From Ilyonectria destructans (Eukaryota; Ascomycota; Sordariomycetes; Hypocreales; Nectriaceae): a stretch of 64,000 nt of DNA. Positions 43,775 through 56,368 of the stretch are shown here, piece by piece. The position numbers were made by a program, and so were the translations under genes. The stretch covers positions 2,790,001-2,854,000 of the forward strand of contig JAHEWK010000002.1 in the NCBI GenBank assembly GCA_020740775.1. Direction: 5' to 3'. Every line of letters begins with the position of its first letter. The stretch's first letter is position 1. The notes below the pieces were generated by a model. It was not told the origin of the DNA. It made no database searches and worked only from the letters and a program-made list of their open reading frames with translations.

Positions 43775-46108
43775 ATGGACAATGAGGCATCTCTCTTGTT
43801 TCTAACGGAGAACAACAATTCGAGCGGTGATGAAGGTGTTGCAGACAGCACAGAATCTGGAAAGACACATGAACCTACACTGAATCCAACGTAAGCCTTT
43901 GGAACCTTGCAGTTATGATGTGGAAAAACGAAGCTGATATTTGGACAAAACAGTTGCGAACTCTGCAGGGTACGCAAGGTGAAATGTGATCGCGCAAAGC
44001 CATCCTGCTCCTGGTGCCTCCGTCATAATCGGCCATGTGTCTACAGGGAGAGGCGGAGACCTGGCGGAGGCATCCTGAAGAGCCATGACCTTGAGATCAA
44101 AATGAGTCGCTTGGATGCGCTCGTTCATGATATCTGGGCGCGTGTGGAAGATCACATCCTAAAGCATGACACTAGTCATCAAGGCTTCCGCTCACCAGCG
44201 ATCAGAAGCCCCGAGCCACTGGACGTTCCTTATACCACTAACCTACCTTCAGAATCATCCGAGGTTGCATCATACTTCCTTCATAGTGATCAGGAACCTT
44301 CTATCGCAGGGTCAGCATCTTCACTGGGAGGTATTGATACTGTGAGATGGTCGGGAGGGCATCACACCCCAATGACAACGGGCCAGACTGCAGCAACATT
44401 AACTTCGGACCCGGATCTCCCTCCCAGCGACTTGCTGTACGCCCTCGTGGACCTCTTCTTCAAACACATAAACACGTGGTGTCCGTTACTTGATCGGAAG
44501 GCCACATTTGACATCTACTTTGGCTCGACTCCGGTTATCCAAGGAGATCGCGTTGTGCTCCATGCCATTATCGCAACGACACTCAGATTCTCTGATGACC
44601 CGCGCCTGACCCCGATCGCGAGAGAAAGATTTCACAACATCTCCAGGAAGACAGTCGAGTCGTATGCTCTTGAGAACATCAACCTCTATGCATTAAAAGC
44701 TCTAACACTCCTGTCCCTGGACATGCTGGGGATGTCGAATGGACTCCCCGGATGGGTCCCGCTTGCCTTGATTACACGGACCGTTATTCACCTCGATCTT
44801 TGCATCGAAAAGAAAGGATATCTTTCTGAACAAGCCCTTCCCCACGACAACTCTTCACTAACCGTGGGACTGTCACAGCCTGAGTCCTGGTTCGAGGACG
44901 AAGGTCGCCGAAGGCTTTGCTGGGTCATTTATATCTTGGATCGATATGCGGCTGTTGCGACACCGTACAAGTTCATGCTGGCGGAAGAAGAGATGAGAAG
45001 ATGTCTGCCATGCCGGTACGACTTGTGGCTGGCTGGAGTAGCCGTCGAAACCAGATCGTTCAACTGCATTGACGGGAAGCAAACCGAATACGCGATGAAC
45101 TGTCCGGAAAATCTTGGAAGTTTCTCTTACCATTGCGAAGTCCTCCGGATTCTGAGCCGCATTGATACTTTTCTCAAACATCCAATCGCCATTTCCTCGG
45201 AAGGGGATATCCGCGTCTGGCGGCACACTTTTATTTCTCTCGAGACTGAGTTAGGGTCATGGCTTCACAACCTTCCAGGAGACTATGGAAATGTATCCCT
45301 GCTGTGTCACTCGGATCCGGGGGCTAGAGTCATTAACTGGATTATGTTACACGCCGCCTTCGTGACATCAACTATACGCCTCAACTCTGTTGCTGCTTAT
45401 CCAGTCGTCCAATCGACAATGTTTGTACCGTCCTACCGCGCCATGCAAACATGCCTGTCCGCAGTAGACAGTCTTCAGAGAATCGCTCAAGACGTACTGG
45501 ACATCAACGGCCTCTATCTCCTAGGTCCTCACTTCGCTTTTTCGCTCTGGGTTTCGGGTAGGTTGCTTGTGCTTCATGCGGCAACTTTAAGGAGTGAAAT
45601 CAGCCCCAAAATCGACTTTTTCATTACGATGTTAGCACAGATGGGTCGCTACTGGGAAGTTGCCTCGGAACACTCCGCCCTCTTGAATCGTGTAGTGGAA
45701 AACAGTCGTAGGGGGGATAAAACGCTTGCTGAGATGAGACAGTAAGTCCACCCTGCTCGAGAGCTACGCCAAAATCACACAACTGACCAAAAGCCTGCCA
45801 GGTGTGCATACAAAGTGGTTACTACATCTGAATCGACAAGGCTGAGCACTCTTGAGCCCACTTGGGCGAGGGAAACCTCATCGGATGAACGCGATTATGT
45901 CGACGTCTTTGACTTCTTTAACTATCCTCGCCTTAAGCGCGCTGCTACAACCACGCCACATAGCCTACATCATGACTCTGGGGATCGCCCACCTGTCAAC
46001 GCTGCTTGCAACATGGACTTTTCTGCACCAAGCCCTGAACAAGACTGGCTAGCTTTCGAAGCCCCACAAGATGGAATCTCTTCTAGGCATAGCGATCAGG
46101 CTATATAG
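43775..46108 (+). CDS. Zn2Cys6 fungal transcription factor, three exons
   Basis: Exons 43775-43890, 43954-45741 and 45802-46108, 736 residues. The zinc cluster reads CELCRVRKVKCDRAKPSCSW and continues to the last Cys, with spacing CX2CX6CX6CX2CX6C (Cys40 to Cys67). It appears only when the first intron is removed. A short segment with SRLDALVHDIWARVEDH follows as the likely dimerisation helix. The middle-homology (fungal_trans) domain spans about residues 190-400, with LLYALVDLFFKHINTWCPLL, IIATTLRF, LDMLGMSNGLPGWVPLALIT and RRLCWVIYILDRY. The C-terminal exon is acidic and Ser/Thr-rich, as in an activation domain. It acts in the nucleus on DNA, likely on CGG half-sites. Regulation of the neighbouring kinase and channel is suggested by position only. 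Confidence 0.9.
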
Positions 46109-47079
46109 CAGCCCAAGGGCCTTCTGTCTCTACCGCTTTTCTTTGAGGATACAACAACTATAGGGGTCTTCTGCTTCACATTTCAACTCTGGGTTAATCC
46201 GACTTTATTATCTCTTTATATAAATAGAGGAGTTTGCGCAGCGGAGCGATGAACTGACGAACTCGAAGAATCAGCACCCAAGGAGCTAGAACCTTGTTGC
46301 TGTTGTGCTTGTGATCCATTCTGAGATTTTCTTGATTCACGTCAGCCCGTTAAAGGGCGATGCTATCGTTGGTTATCTCTCGACGAGCAGGAGCCTAGGG
46401 CCTATGTAAAACATAGAAGCAGGCTATAGACTACCAAGAAGTACATTATTCGCCAATAAGGAGCCAAAAGTAAATGCGAACAACTAACTAAGGTCCAACA
46501 GCCCGGCACAATTTATCTGCCCTGAGATCTAGGGGACAGAAGAAAAGAGAGTTACGAAATCGAAAATCTAAAGGAGGTCTTCAGAGATTAAAAATACATA
46601 ACGCCATAACCTTTCCTCATAGTAAATGCATTATAAATAAGAATACTTTCCCCCATCATTTATCATCTGCCTAAATATTCCAGTGCATTCTGATTTCCTC
46701 ATCGTCCTCTTTCGATTTCTTTATATACTACTCTGTATAGCTTGCAAATAATAACAGACGAACGAGGAGCTCGCCGCAGGAGGAGCTTCGTGGATCTTCT
46801 GGTGCATCGTGGGCGGCCTAGCCTGGACAGTGGCAATGCAAGTATGAGATGTGGCTTTGGGAGGACAAACTGAGAGGATGACTGTAGACTAGAATGCTTT
46901 AGGACTAGATCGAGGACTTCCGAGGCGTGAGCGACTAGTTATCCTAGTTATCCTGGTTCGGAAGAGTATGCTTCGGAAGAGTATGCCGCCATGGCCAGCG
47001 CCTTGGTTTGGACAAGAAATTCCGAGGTCGAGGAGACGTTGCGGGTTCTGACGACTCTCAATACAGACAACTACGATAA
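46109..47079. other. Intergenic, downstream of the Zn2Cys6 gene
   Basis: No gene is supported. A tandem pair of the 15-mer TTCGGAAGAGTATGC lies at about 46957-46987, next to the helicase relic. Confidence 0.4.
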
Positions 47080-47703
47080 CGGTTCCTCCAGTTTACAACC
47101 GTCGTCATCCTTCGCGAGCAGGTCGGTACTGCCAGGTGTGCAAGGTCGCGTGGCTTCCTCCGGCGCCTGCGCAATGGGCAGCAGACCGAGCTGGACTTCC
47201 AGCGGCTATATCGTCGCCTATATAACCAAGCATTGTGATGGTGCTGACAGGCACACTGGAGTTTAATGACAGTAGGTCTAGCTTGCTAAGACTAGATACT
47301 ACTTAAAGGATCTGCTCGGCCTTTACTAAGGAGGGCATGCTTTTTTCCCTTCTTGAATTCAATTTTTCGGGACAGTCTTTGTCGTTGCCTTGCCATTTGA
47401 ACAGCTGTCGCAGCAGCTCTTATCCCTTCATTCTTATTTCTTTAAGTCCCGTTGTGTTTAGAAGCATCTGATCAAGTACTTGCTCATTATTTTACTAAAA
47501 TCCCTCTACTGGTCTCAGCTGCAGGACCTCCTTCCAACCCGAACTCTAGGGTATCTCAGACTCACACTGTCGCGGGCCCTGTCTGCACTAAGTGCATCTC
47601 CCACCAACAAAGCATCCCAGCCCTCTTTCGCTAATGGGCTGAGGGCGATCACACCTCTGAACCAAGATAGGTGGGACTATAGTTGCCCGACTTTTTCTAA
47701 ATA
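47080..47703 (+). pseudogene. Pif1/Helitron-type helicase relic, split by a solo LTR
   Basis: From 47080 the frame reads RFLQFTTVVILREQ, then FLRRLRNGQQTELDFQRLYR and LYNQA, up to a 6-bp AAGCAT at 47228-47233. After the LTR (47234-47609) and a second AAGCAT (47610-47615), the frame continues SQPSFANGLRAITPLNQDRW and stops at about 47703. FTTVVILREQ and GLRAITPLNxxRW are typical of Pif1-like helicases in fungal Helitron-type proteins. The piece is short, has a stop immediately upstream (47077) and lacks the Walker motifs, so it is a fragment. The LTR insertion came later than the helicase and broke it. Confidence 0.5.
47234..47609. mobile_element. Solo LTR, unmutated, with 6-bp target duplication
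   Basis: The 376-bp unit begins TGTGATGGTGC and ends CCACCAACA, bordered on both sides by AAGCAT (47228-47233 and 47610-47615). A copy of the same length, rich in C-to-T and G-to-A changes, occurs at 61027-61402, where it serves as the 5' LTR of a longer element. That comparison fixes both ends of this one. No internal retrotransposon sequence follows, so it is a solo LTR left by recombination. Confidence 0.88.
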
Positions 47704-50043
47704 AATTTACCTTCTATGGCGTAAGTTTGGATGGATGGGAGACAGAAGAAACTCAATCTGTGCAGGTTGCACTCACACTGCCGCGTGATAGCGGCTTGAC
47801 TCTATACGCCCTCTCACTTCGTACTCATCCTGGCTATTAATACTTATAATCCTATAGTATTATCCCTTAACTCCTCGGTGGTAGTAATAAAAGTACCCTC
47901 TGGCTAAGCTCTTTAGTATATATATCTCTTGCTGGTTCTATCGATCTAGATACCTTTTATATTAAGAAGAATATCTAACTAGAGCCGTTAAGTAAGATTT
48001 TAATATTTATAAAGCTGGATTTTTATTTAGTACTAGAGAATACCTATCCTCCTTATAAAGGTATATATATATACTATATCCTCCTTCTCTTCCCTATAGA
48101 GTAATAATCTTAGAGTTCTCTACTCAAATAGATATAATAAGCTATAAACCTCTTTTCTAAAGGGTTATAGATTATATATAGCAGTTATATCTTGGGGGTC
48201 CTTAACTATAAGCTTATTTAAGGCCCTTAAGTTATTAATTTCACTGTCTGAATCTTAGTAATTCTCTCTAACAATTGGGAATTCATTTAGCAGAATGCTC
48301 TATCTATATATATATCTATGTCTATATTGTTGAATTCTATTAATATGTTGCCTACGCCGCTACAACCAGCTGGCCCTAGGGGTATTACAAGTAGGAACTT
48401 ATTCTTATCTTCAATTTACAGCTAAAAGCAGTCTCTATAAAGGAAAGCTGCTTCTTTAATACTACTATTAAAGCAGCCAGATTGTAAGGCAACTAAACTG
48501 CCAGCCTGCTATAGAGAAAAATATATATTACTGAATCTAACTATAGCTAACGTCAATTTAATACTACTAATTCTAAATTTAGGTATATCTTGTTCCTTCT
48601 ATATCTATTACTTTAGCTAACTGGTAATTTAGATAGTAATTATATAAATAGTAGTTTAAATATAGAGCAGTTATTAGACGATTAACTTACTCCTACTACC
48701 CCTACTCTAATATATAAGAGGAAGAAATAAAATACTCCTAAGCTAATTAGAAGTAAGAGAACCAGAGCAGGAAAAAGAAGGGTATAATTATAGAACTAGA
48801 TTCCTAGTATTGACTAAAAAGACAGCCTTTTCTTACTTCTTTCTAAAAGGTCCTTAATAATAACTATAAGACCGGCTTCAGAAGCCTTATATTCGTTGTG
48901 ATTTCGTAGTATTAAGTATGTAAGGGCTTCTTCCTTTCTAAGCTTGTATTGTATCCTGCGCTGGTATTATTGCTTAGCTCCTTCTTAATCCTTGCGTATT
49001 CTGGCTATTTGTCAGCCTAGGTCGATTGAAGCTGGATGTTACTGCAGCAGTATAACTATCCTCAACCTTATATAGAAGGTACAATTTAAGACTATAAATA
49101 AAATAGGTCCCTTTTAACTATCCTTCGTAAAGATATAAAATTAAAATAGAAGAAAATATTAAGATGTAAATGCTCTGTAAAACTTTTAGCAGCTTATTAA
49201 GTTAACAATCTAATATCTACCACCCTGTCTAAGCTATAACTAAGTATAATAATAAAAGTTTAAAATAGCCAATATAACCCGTAATACAAAATAGGGTATG
49301 CTTAATTCCAGTTTACTAACAGCTTAATCTTACTAGAAAGAAATGTTAAGAGTACCACTCTTTTTAAATTGCAACCTATAGTAACATTATCCCCTAAGAT
49401 AGCTATAAGCATACTGCAATACTCCGCCAGTTGCTAAAATAGGTCTTTCCCCCTGTATAAAATCCAAGTGCTGTCTTCTATAAGAAGTACTTAAACTAAA
49501 GAAGGTAATTAAGTAAGAGACTCTATAGAGGTTATTAACTCTCTAGTTATAAAAATCACCCCAGTATTTTTTATAAGACCAGTATAATTAGCTGTAAAAG
49601 AGAGTACTTATATATAACACTCTCAGCGAATTGCCTATTTATACTTCTCTATTTTAAGACTGAATGTTAATAATATAACTTAAAGAATAATAAGTATATA
49701 GTATTAATTACTTAAATTAAACTAGTCTAATAGCTAGAGATTAATAAATCTTATAATACTTACTCTCTCTAAATTACAGCTAATAATAACAGATAATTTA
49801 AATACCTTTAAACAGTTAGAATAAAATAATACTGGTAATTAAAGCAGTCTTTTTTTCTGCTATATAATTCAGTATTTATCTTTATTAATTTCAATACTAA
49901 AGAGGCAGTTAGTAAAAGGTATAGTAATATTTTTAGAGAATAAACTAAAACTTTTAATAGAGATAGTATTAGTATTAGTTAAGAGGTATAAATTTTTTAA
50001 ATTAAATTGCAGTTAAAAGGAGGAAATACTAGCTACTTCTTAA
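47704..50043. other. A+T-rich relic DNA
   Basis: No gene is supported. Composition falls from balanced to A+T-rich by 48 kb, with islands of GC-containing sequence at 48.3-49.1 kb. Probably decayed retroelement sequence; no terminal repeats were matched. Confidence 0.4.
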
Positions 50044-50291
50044 ATATATATACTACTATTAATATACTAAAGTTAAATAGTCTTATTATAAGAGGCTAAA
50101 GCTATAAGGGTTAAGTTATATAAAAAGGCTACTAATAGTACTTACTCTATATAGCTTTTAAGCTTTTAGATATATATACTATTATTAGTATATTAAAGCT
50201 AGATAGTTTTATTATAAGAGATTAAGGCTATAAAAGTTAAGTTATATAAGAAGGCTACTAATATTACTAAGTTTATATAGCCTTTAAGAAT
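50044..50291 (+). repeat. Tandem duplication, two units of about 124 bp
   Basis: Units begin at about 50044 and 50168 with AAATATATATACTACTATTA-like sequence and end with CTCTATATAGC or GTTTATATAGC followed by CTTTTAAG-like sequence. They differ mostly by transitions. Confidence 0.7.
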
Positions 50292-50647
50292 CTATTAATA
50301 TTAGTTTTAATTATCTTCTATTTCTGGTATAAGTAATATTTACTTTAGAATTTAATAATCTTAGAAAAAGGCTTTTTATATAGTATTATTCTTTAATATA
50401 AAAGTAAGAATTACAAAGTAAATCTAAAGAGATATAGAGTCTATTATTAATATATTAATAAGAATAAATTACTATATATCTTAAAGAAAGTCTATTAGTA
50501 TTTTACTTTCTTCTAATTAAAATATTATTAATATATTTAGTTTTCTACTTTTCAATATCTACTTACCTTATAAACTGCTTATAAGTTCTTAATAATAATA
50601 AGACTTTTTAAAGTTCTTTTAATTAGGCTTAATACTTCTAGCTTATT

Positions 50648-51230
50648 AAAGTCTATAAATATATAACTTTATAACTTCTTTATAAAATTAAGCTTTAAAC
50701 TTTAAGCTTTAAAATATAGCTTAAAAATTCTATAAGAATTCTTATAAAAAGATACTAAAATACAGTATTATTACTGATATTTATACTGTATAACTAATCA
50801 GCTTAAATTAGCTTATTAATCTATTTGCACTTTAAAATTAATTAATTTTAAAGTATATACTATTTAAAATTAATTAATTTTAAAGTATATACTATTTAAA
50901 ATTAATATTACTTAATAAGGAAAGTACCTATAAGGATAAATACAGTACTATAAGAGAGCTGGAATTTAAGGCTTTTTAATAGTATATATATTATCTTAAT
51001 ATAATAGCTAAATTTTAAGTAAATTATCTATAAAAAGGCTAAGACCTTTTAAATAATTTTAGACTTATTTTTATATTATTATTAATATATTATATACTAT
51101 TAATATACTATCTTATACTATTTTATACTATTTACCTTTTATCTATATACCTCTTAACTTTATATTCTTTATTAGAATATTTTTTTTATAATTATATTAC
51201 TTTATTTTACTGTCTTATAACCTCTAATAA
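50648..51230 (+). repeat. Repeat A, copy 2 (uninterrupted)
   Basis: The best complete copy of repeat family A, about 583 bp, from AAAGTCTATAAATATATAAC to CCTCTAATAA. A 39-bp internal unit containing AATTAATTTTAAAGTATATA is duplicated in this copy only (50841-50900). Confidence 0.7.
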
Positions 51231-52420
51231 TATATATTTATTTTCAGATATTTATTTATAATATTAAGATAGTATACTGCTAATTATAAATTCATTTTTT
51301 ATCTACTTAGAATAAATACTTACTATACTTTTTAAAGTCTATTAAAAAGTTATAGAAAAAGAGATATAGTATTCTAACTGGAGATTATTTTAATAAAGAG
51401 ATACTTAAAATTAAATAAAGTAAGTTCAGTTAGTTATTAATTATCTCTTTTTATATATTAAAAATCTATTTAAAAGTAGATATAAAGATAGAGTTCTTTA
51501 AAACTATAATAAAGCTAATAATATATTAAAATTACTTAATAAGATTATTATACTTAATAATACTAAATAGTATTTTATAAAGAATAAAATCTTAGTATAT
51601 ACTCTTTATAGTATAAAAGCTAAGTTAAATTAGCAGCTTTAGCCTACTTATAATAAGAATTCTTAATTTTAAAAACTATAAATCTTTTATATAAGAGAAA
51701 AAACTAATAAGAAGTTTAATATTCTTATTCTAATTATATTTATTAAGAGTATTAATAATAACTACTAATATACCTAATCTTTAAGTATCTTAAGAAATAT
51801 TTTATAGTAGTTATATAATTAGTATCTTAAATTACTTTTATACTATCTTTTTAGTAATATAAAAATTGTTATTAATAGCAGTCTTAATATATAGTATAAT
51901 AGTAAGCTTTCTTTTAGCTAACTAAATAGTAATAGTTATAAAAAACTTAAATAAGCTTTTTTAGTTAGCTTCTTTTATTTTAAAAAAGAAGCTACTATTA
52001 AGATAACTTAATATAGTAAAGAATTAAATAAGAGTGTAAAATATAGTAAACTTTCTAATTCTAGCTATTTTATTAAATTAGAAAATAGACTTAGTATTTA
52101 GATTTAAAGTCTATTTATAAATATATTAAAGAAGGTTAACTTAAGTAGAGTAAAATATTAATATTAATTAGTTTAATATTAATATTTAAATATTAATACT
52201 AATTTAATATATATTAATTTAGTATTAGTATTTAATATTTTATACTAATATTAAATATTTTAATATTAGTATTAATATATTAAATTAATATTAGTATATT
52301 AAATTAGTATTAAAATATTAAATTAATATTTATTATATAAGTTAATATTAATTATATAAATTAATAGTTTTTAAAGAAATAATTTAATTATTCTATATTT
52401 TAAAATATAAGAATAAAGTA
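51231..52420. other. A+T-rich relic DNA with an A/T-only palindromic tract
   Basis: No gene. At about 52155-52350 the sequence is almost purely A and T, made of ATTAATATTAAA-like words that form many small palindromes. Confidence 0.45.
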
Positions 52421-54260
52421 TTAAAAGGTTAAAGTACTTTAATATATATATCTAAAAGGGAAATTAAAAGCTTAATAGTAAAAAGAAATACTAATAATAG
52501 TATTTATAATATAAACTATATATTCAGTCTATTTAAAGATTAACAGTTTACTTAAATAAATTAAAGTTTCTAATCTAACTAATTATCTTTTTTAATACTT
52601 TAATAAGCTATAGAAATAGCTATATCTTAAAAAAGCTAAATATACTGAAAAAGCTAAATCTTAAAAAAGCAAAGTTATATTAAATATAAAAGCTCTATAA
52701 GCTTTTTTATATTCTAATTATCCTTTTATTCTTATATATATCTTAACTAACTACTTAACTAATTACTTAACTAACTGAAAATATCTTTCTACTTTATACT
52801 ATAGACTGATATAGTTTTTTCTAATTATTAGTATACTTATAGCTTCTCTTTTAATTTTTATTACTTAATTTTAAGTAATTTAATTTTTATTTTAAAGCTG
52901 TAAATTACAGCTAAAAAGTTAGAGTTTAAAGATATTATAAAAGTCTAAATTAACTAATTTAATAAGCTTTATTTAGTATAGCTAATAGTCTTTAGCTATT
53001 ATATAATTTAAAAGCTAGTAAATTAAAATATAGCTTTATAACTTTAGGTTACTATAGAGTTAATCTATCTTAAGGCTCTAATTTAAAAATACTAAAGGTA
53101 TATGAAGAATAAAGTATATATTTAAAATTATATTAATTTAATTTAGATTTAATATTATAAATAATAGATATATTTATTTAAATATAATATTATTATAATA
53201 TTAAATATTTATTTTTTAAAATACTTTAATAAATTTTATTTATTATAATTTTAAAATAGCTTATAAATATAAAAACAGCTTATAAATATTAAAATTCTAA
53301 AAAATTCTAAAAGCTTCTATTAATAATAACTTAAAAATAGCTTATAAATATTAAAATTCTAGAAGATTCTAAAAGCTTTTATTAGTAATATAATAATCTA
53401 TACTTTACTTTATATTTAATAGTCTATTTAGCTGAAAGATAAATTTATAATTATAATACTTATAATTATAAATATAGATAATAGCTACTATAAAACTTAA
53501 TCTGCTATAATATTATATAAGCTATAATAAGTAATAACTTAAAAATAGCTTATAAATATTAAAATTCTGAGAAATTTTAAAAGTTTCTATTAGTAATAAA
53601 TAGAATTTTCTAAAAGAAATAAATATTATATATATTTTAAACCTTTTTCTTTAAAAAAGATACTTTCTTTTTTTAACTTATTATTACTTTAATAGTTATA
53701 TTTTATACTTTTTAAGCTTTTTTAACTTAAAATATCTTTTTTAAAAATACATTTCTATTTTTTTAGCTTTAAAAATAACTTTTAGAATTTTATAGAAATT
53801 AAAAGTAATATTTTAAGCTCTATAGGAGTTAGAGAAAAATCCCTTTCTTTATTTATTATTTTTTCTTTTTTTACTATATCTAATATAGTAGAAAGTTTAT
53901 CTGAAAATAAATTTAATTTAAAAGAATCTTTTTCTTTTAGCTTTAAAAATACTATATTAAGAAGTTAAAATACTTTAGTATATATATATCTAAAAAGGAA
54001 ATTAAAAGCTTAATAGTAAAAAAGAAATACTAATAATAGTATTAATAATATAAACTATATACTCAGTCTATTTAAAGATTAATAATTTACTTAAATAGAT
54101 TAAGATTTTTAATTTAACTGGTTATTTTTTTTAATATCTTAATAAGCTATAGAAATAGCTATATCTTAAAAAAGCTAAATTTACTAAAAAAGCTAAATCC
54201 TAAAAAAGGTAAAATTATAATAAATATAAAAGCTCTATAAGCTCTTTTATATTTTAATTA
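52421..54260. mobile_element. Possible LARD/non-autonomous LTR element
   Basis: Direct repeats of about 300 bp (52421-52720 and 53958-54260) flank 1.24 kb without readable coding sequence. They share CTAAAAGGGAAATTAAAAGC-like and AAATATAAAAGCTCTATAAG sequence. A third copy lies inverted at about 59337-59673. No convincing target duplication was found, so two separate insertions remain possible. Confidence 0.45.
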
Positions 54261-54577
54261 AAAGATACTATATATATCTTAAGAAAAAGTCTTTTTACTA
54301 GAGTTTTATTACTTAATAAATCTAAAGAAAAAGATAAATATAAGCTTTTTTATATTAAATAAGTATTCTTTATTTATATTATATATATATATATATACTA
54401 ATTTAATTAGCTGCTTTTATATTAAAAAAGAAAATATAAAAGAATTTTATTATAGCTTAAGTTAAAATTAAATAGTTATAACTAGTAAAATTATAATATA
54501 CCTACTTTTTTATATAATATAAACTTTAAGATTTATCTATATAAATAAGCTAGAGTATTCAGCTTATTATTTTATAA

Positions 54578-55133
54578 TTATTAAAGGTTATAAAATAGTA
54601 AAATAAAGTAATATAATTATAAAAAGAATATTCTAATAAAGAATATAAAGTTAAAAGATATATATAGATAAAAGATAAATAGTATAAAATAGTATAAAAT
54701 AGTATATTAATAGTATATAATATATTAATAATAATATAAAAATAAATTTAAAATTACCTAAAAGGTTTTAGCCTTTTTATAGATAATTTACTTAAAATCC
54801 AGCTATTATATTAAAATAATATATATACTATTAAAAAGCCTTAAATTCCAGCTTTCTTATAGTATTATATTTATTCTTATAGATACTTTTCTTATTAAGT
54901 AATATTAATTTTAAATAGTATATACTTTAAAATTAATTAATTTTAAAGTGCAGATAGATTAATAAGCTAATTTAAGCTAATTAGTTATATAGTATAAATA
55001 TCAGTAATAATACTGTATTTTAGTATCTTTTTATAAGAATTTTTATAGAGTTTTTAAACTATATTTTAAAGCTTAAAGCTTAAAGCTTAATTTTATAAAG
55101 AAGTTATAAAGTTATATATTTATAGACTTTAAT
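54578..55133 (-). repeat. Repeat A, copy 3 (inverted)
   Basis: Reverse-complement copy of repeat family A, from TTATTAAAGGTTATAAAATA to TATAGACTTTAATAA, about 556 bp, RIP-mutated. Confidence 0.7.
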
Positions 55134-55490
55134 AATAATAAGCTATAAGATTAAACTTACTTTTACTTAATAAGTCTATATAAGTATATATAATATATAG
55201 GTATATTTATTTAGTACTTTTATAGAGATAGCCTTACTAGCTATTAATATATTTACTTATATTAAATTTACTATTTTATTATTACTAAATTATAATTTAT
55301 ATTACTTACTATAATATTTTAATTTATTAAATTATATACTTTATATTTAAATTTATTTTATACTCTTAAGTTAGACTTAACTATTATAACTATATAGTAA
55401 TTATTAGTAGTTAGATAAATTAATTAATTAGTATTAATATCCTAATATAATTTCTATAGAAATATAATATTATATTATATACTGCTTTTT
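55134..55490. other. A+T-rich DNA with a mutated LTR-core module
   Basis: About 55185-55250 resembles the TATA-containing core of the solo LTR at 32546 (shared CTTTTATAGA and TAGCCTTAC-AGCTATTAATA words). A similar stretch lies at 60010-60082. The rest is uninformative. Confidence 0.4.
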
Positions 55491-56186
55491 TATAATATAG
55501 AAGCTATATAAGAAGGCCTTTAGGCCTCTATTAGTAATATTATACTATATAATAGATATATATATATAGCTTTAATATAATAACTGCTATTATTACTTAA
55601 TTTTTTACTATAGTAGCCTACTAGCTGCTCTATATATATTAGGTTATTATAATAGAGCTTTAATACTATAATTTCTATTATAATTATAATAGTAAGTTAT
55701 AAGTTCTAGCTATATAGAAGGTTAGCAGTTTAAACTTTAAGAAAAAAAGTTAGCTAAATTTTATAACTATATTAAATTAAAGCTTATAAAAGCTGGTAGC
55801 ACTATAGTATATTACTATTAATAGTATAGTAATATAAACTTATAGAGATAGTTTCTATACTTTTAGTCTCTTAGGAGTCTTTATCTATTTAGTATCTTAA
55901 AGCTTAAAGATACTAGGCTTTTAAGTAGCTATATTACTATAATATAGAAATAGTCTATAGCCTAAAGTTATACTATCCTTAGAGGTAAAATAATTATAAT
56001 ATAGAAGCTATATAAAAAGGCCTTTAGGCTTCTATTAGCAGTATTATACTATATAATAGGTATATATATATAGCTTTAATATAATAACTACTATTATTAT
56101 TTAATTTTTTACTATAGCAGCCTACTAGCTGCTCTATATATACTAAGTTATTATAATAAAGCTTTAATACTATATTCTCTATTATA
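55491..56186 (+). mobile_element. TRIM-like miniature LTR element
   Basis: Two direct LTR-like repeats of about 195 bp (55491-55685 and 55995-56186) flank a 309-bp non-coding interior. Both repeats begin TATAATATAGAAGCTATATA and end near TTCTATTATA; the ends would be TGTAATA...TATTACA before RIP. TTTTT borders both sides (55486-55490 and 56187-56191), weak evidence in A+T-rich DNA. Orientation is assigned by comparison only. A copy lacking its first LTR is at 60555-60998 and a solo LTR at 59101-59290. Confidence 0.6.
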
Positions 56187-56368
56187 TTTTTAAAGTTAGA
56201 AGTATTAAAGTAGCCTACTTATTTATATTCTATTAGAGGATTATTAATTTTATATATTAAATAGAGAGTTTTAAATTTAGTTAAAGCTTATTTTAATCTT
56301 AATATATTAGCTTATTAATATTATTAGAGTAAAGCTTTATACTTTTTAAAATATTCTTTTAATAGTTA

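Noticed and set aside
52155..52350. Replication origin or CRISPR-like array
   Set aside because: The tract is A/T-only low-complexity DNA with irregular palindromes, no constant repeat-spacer pattern and no associated genes.
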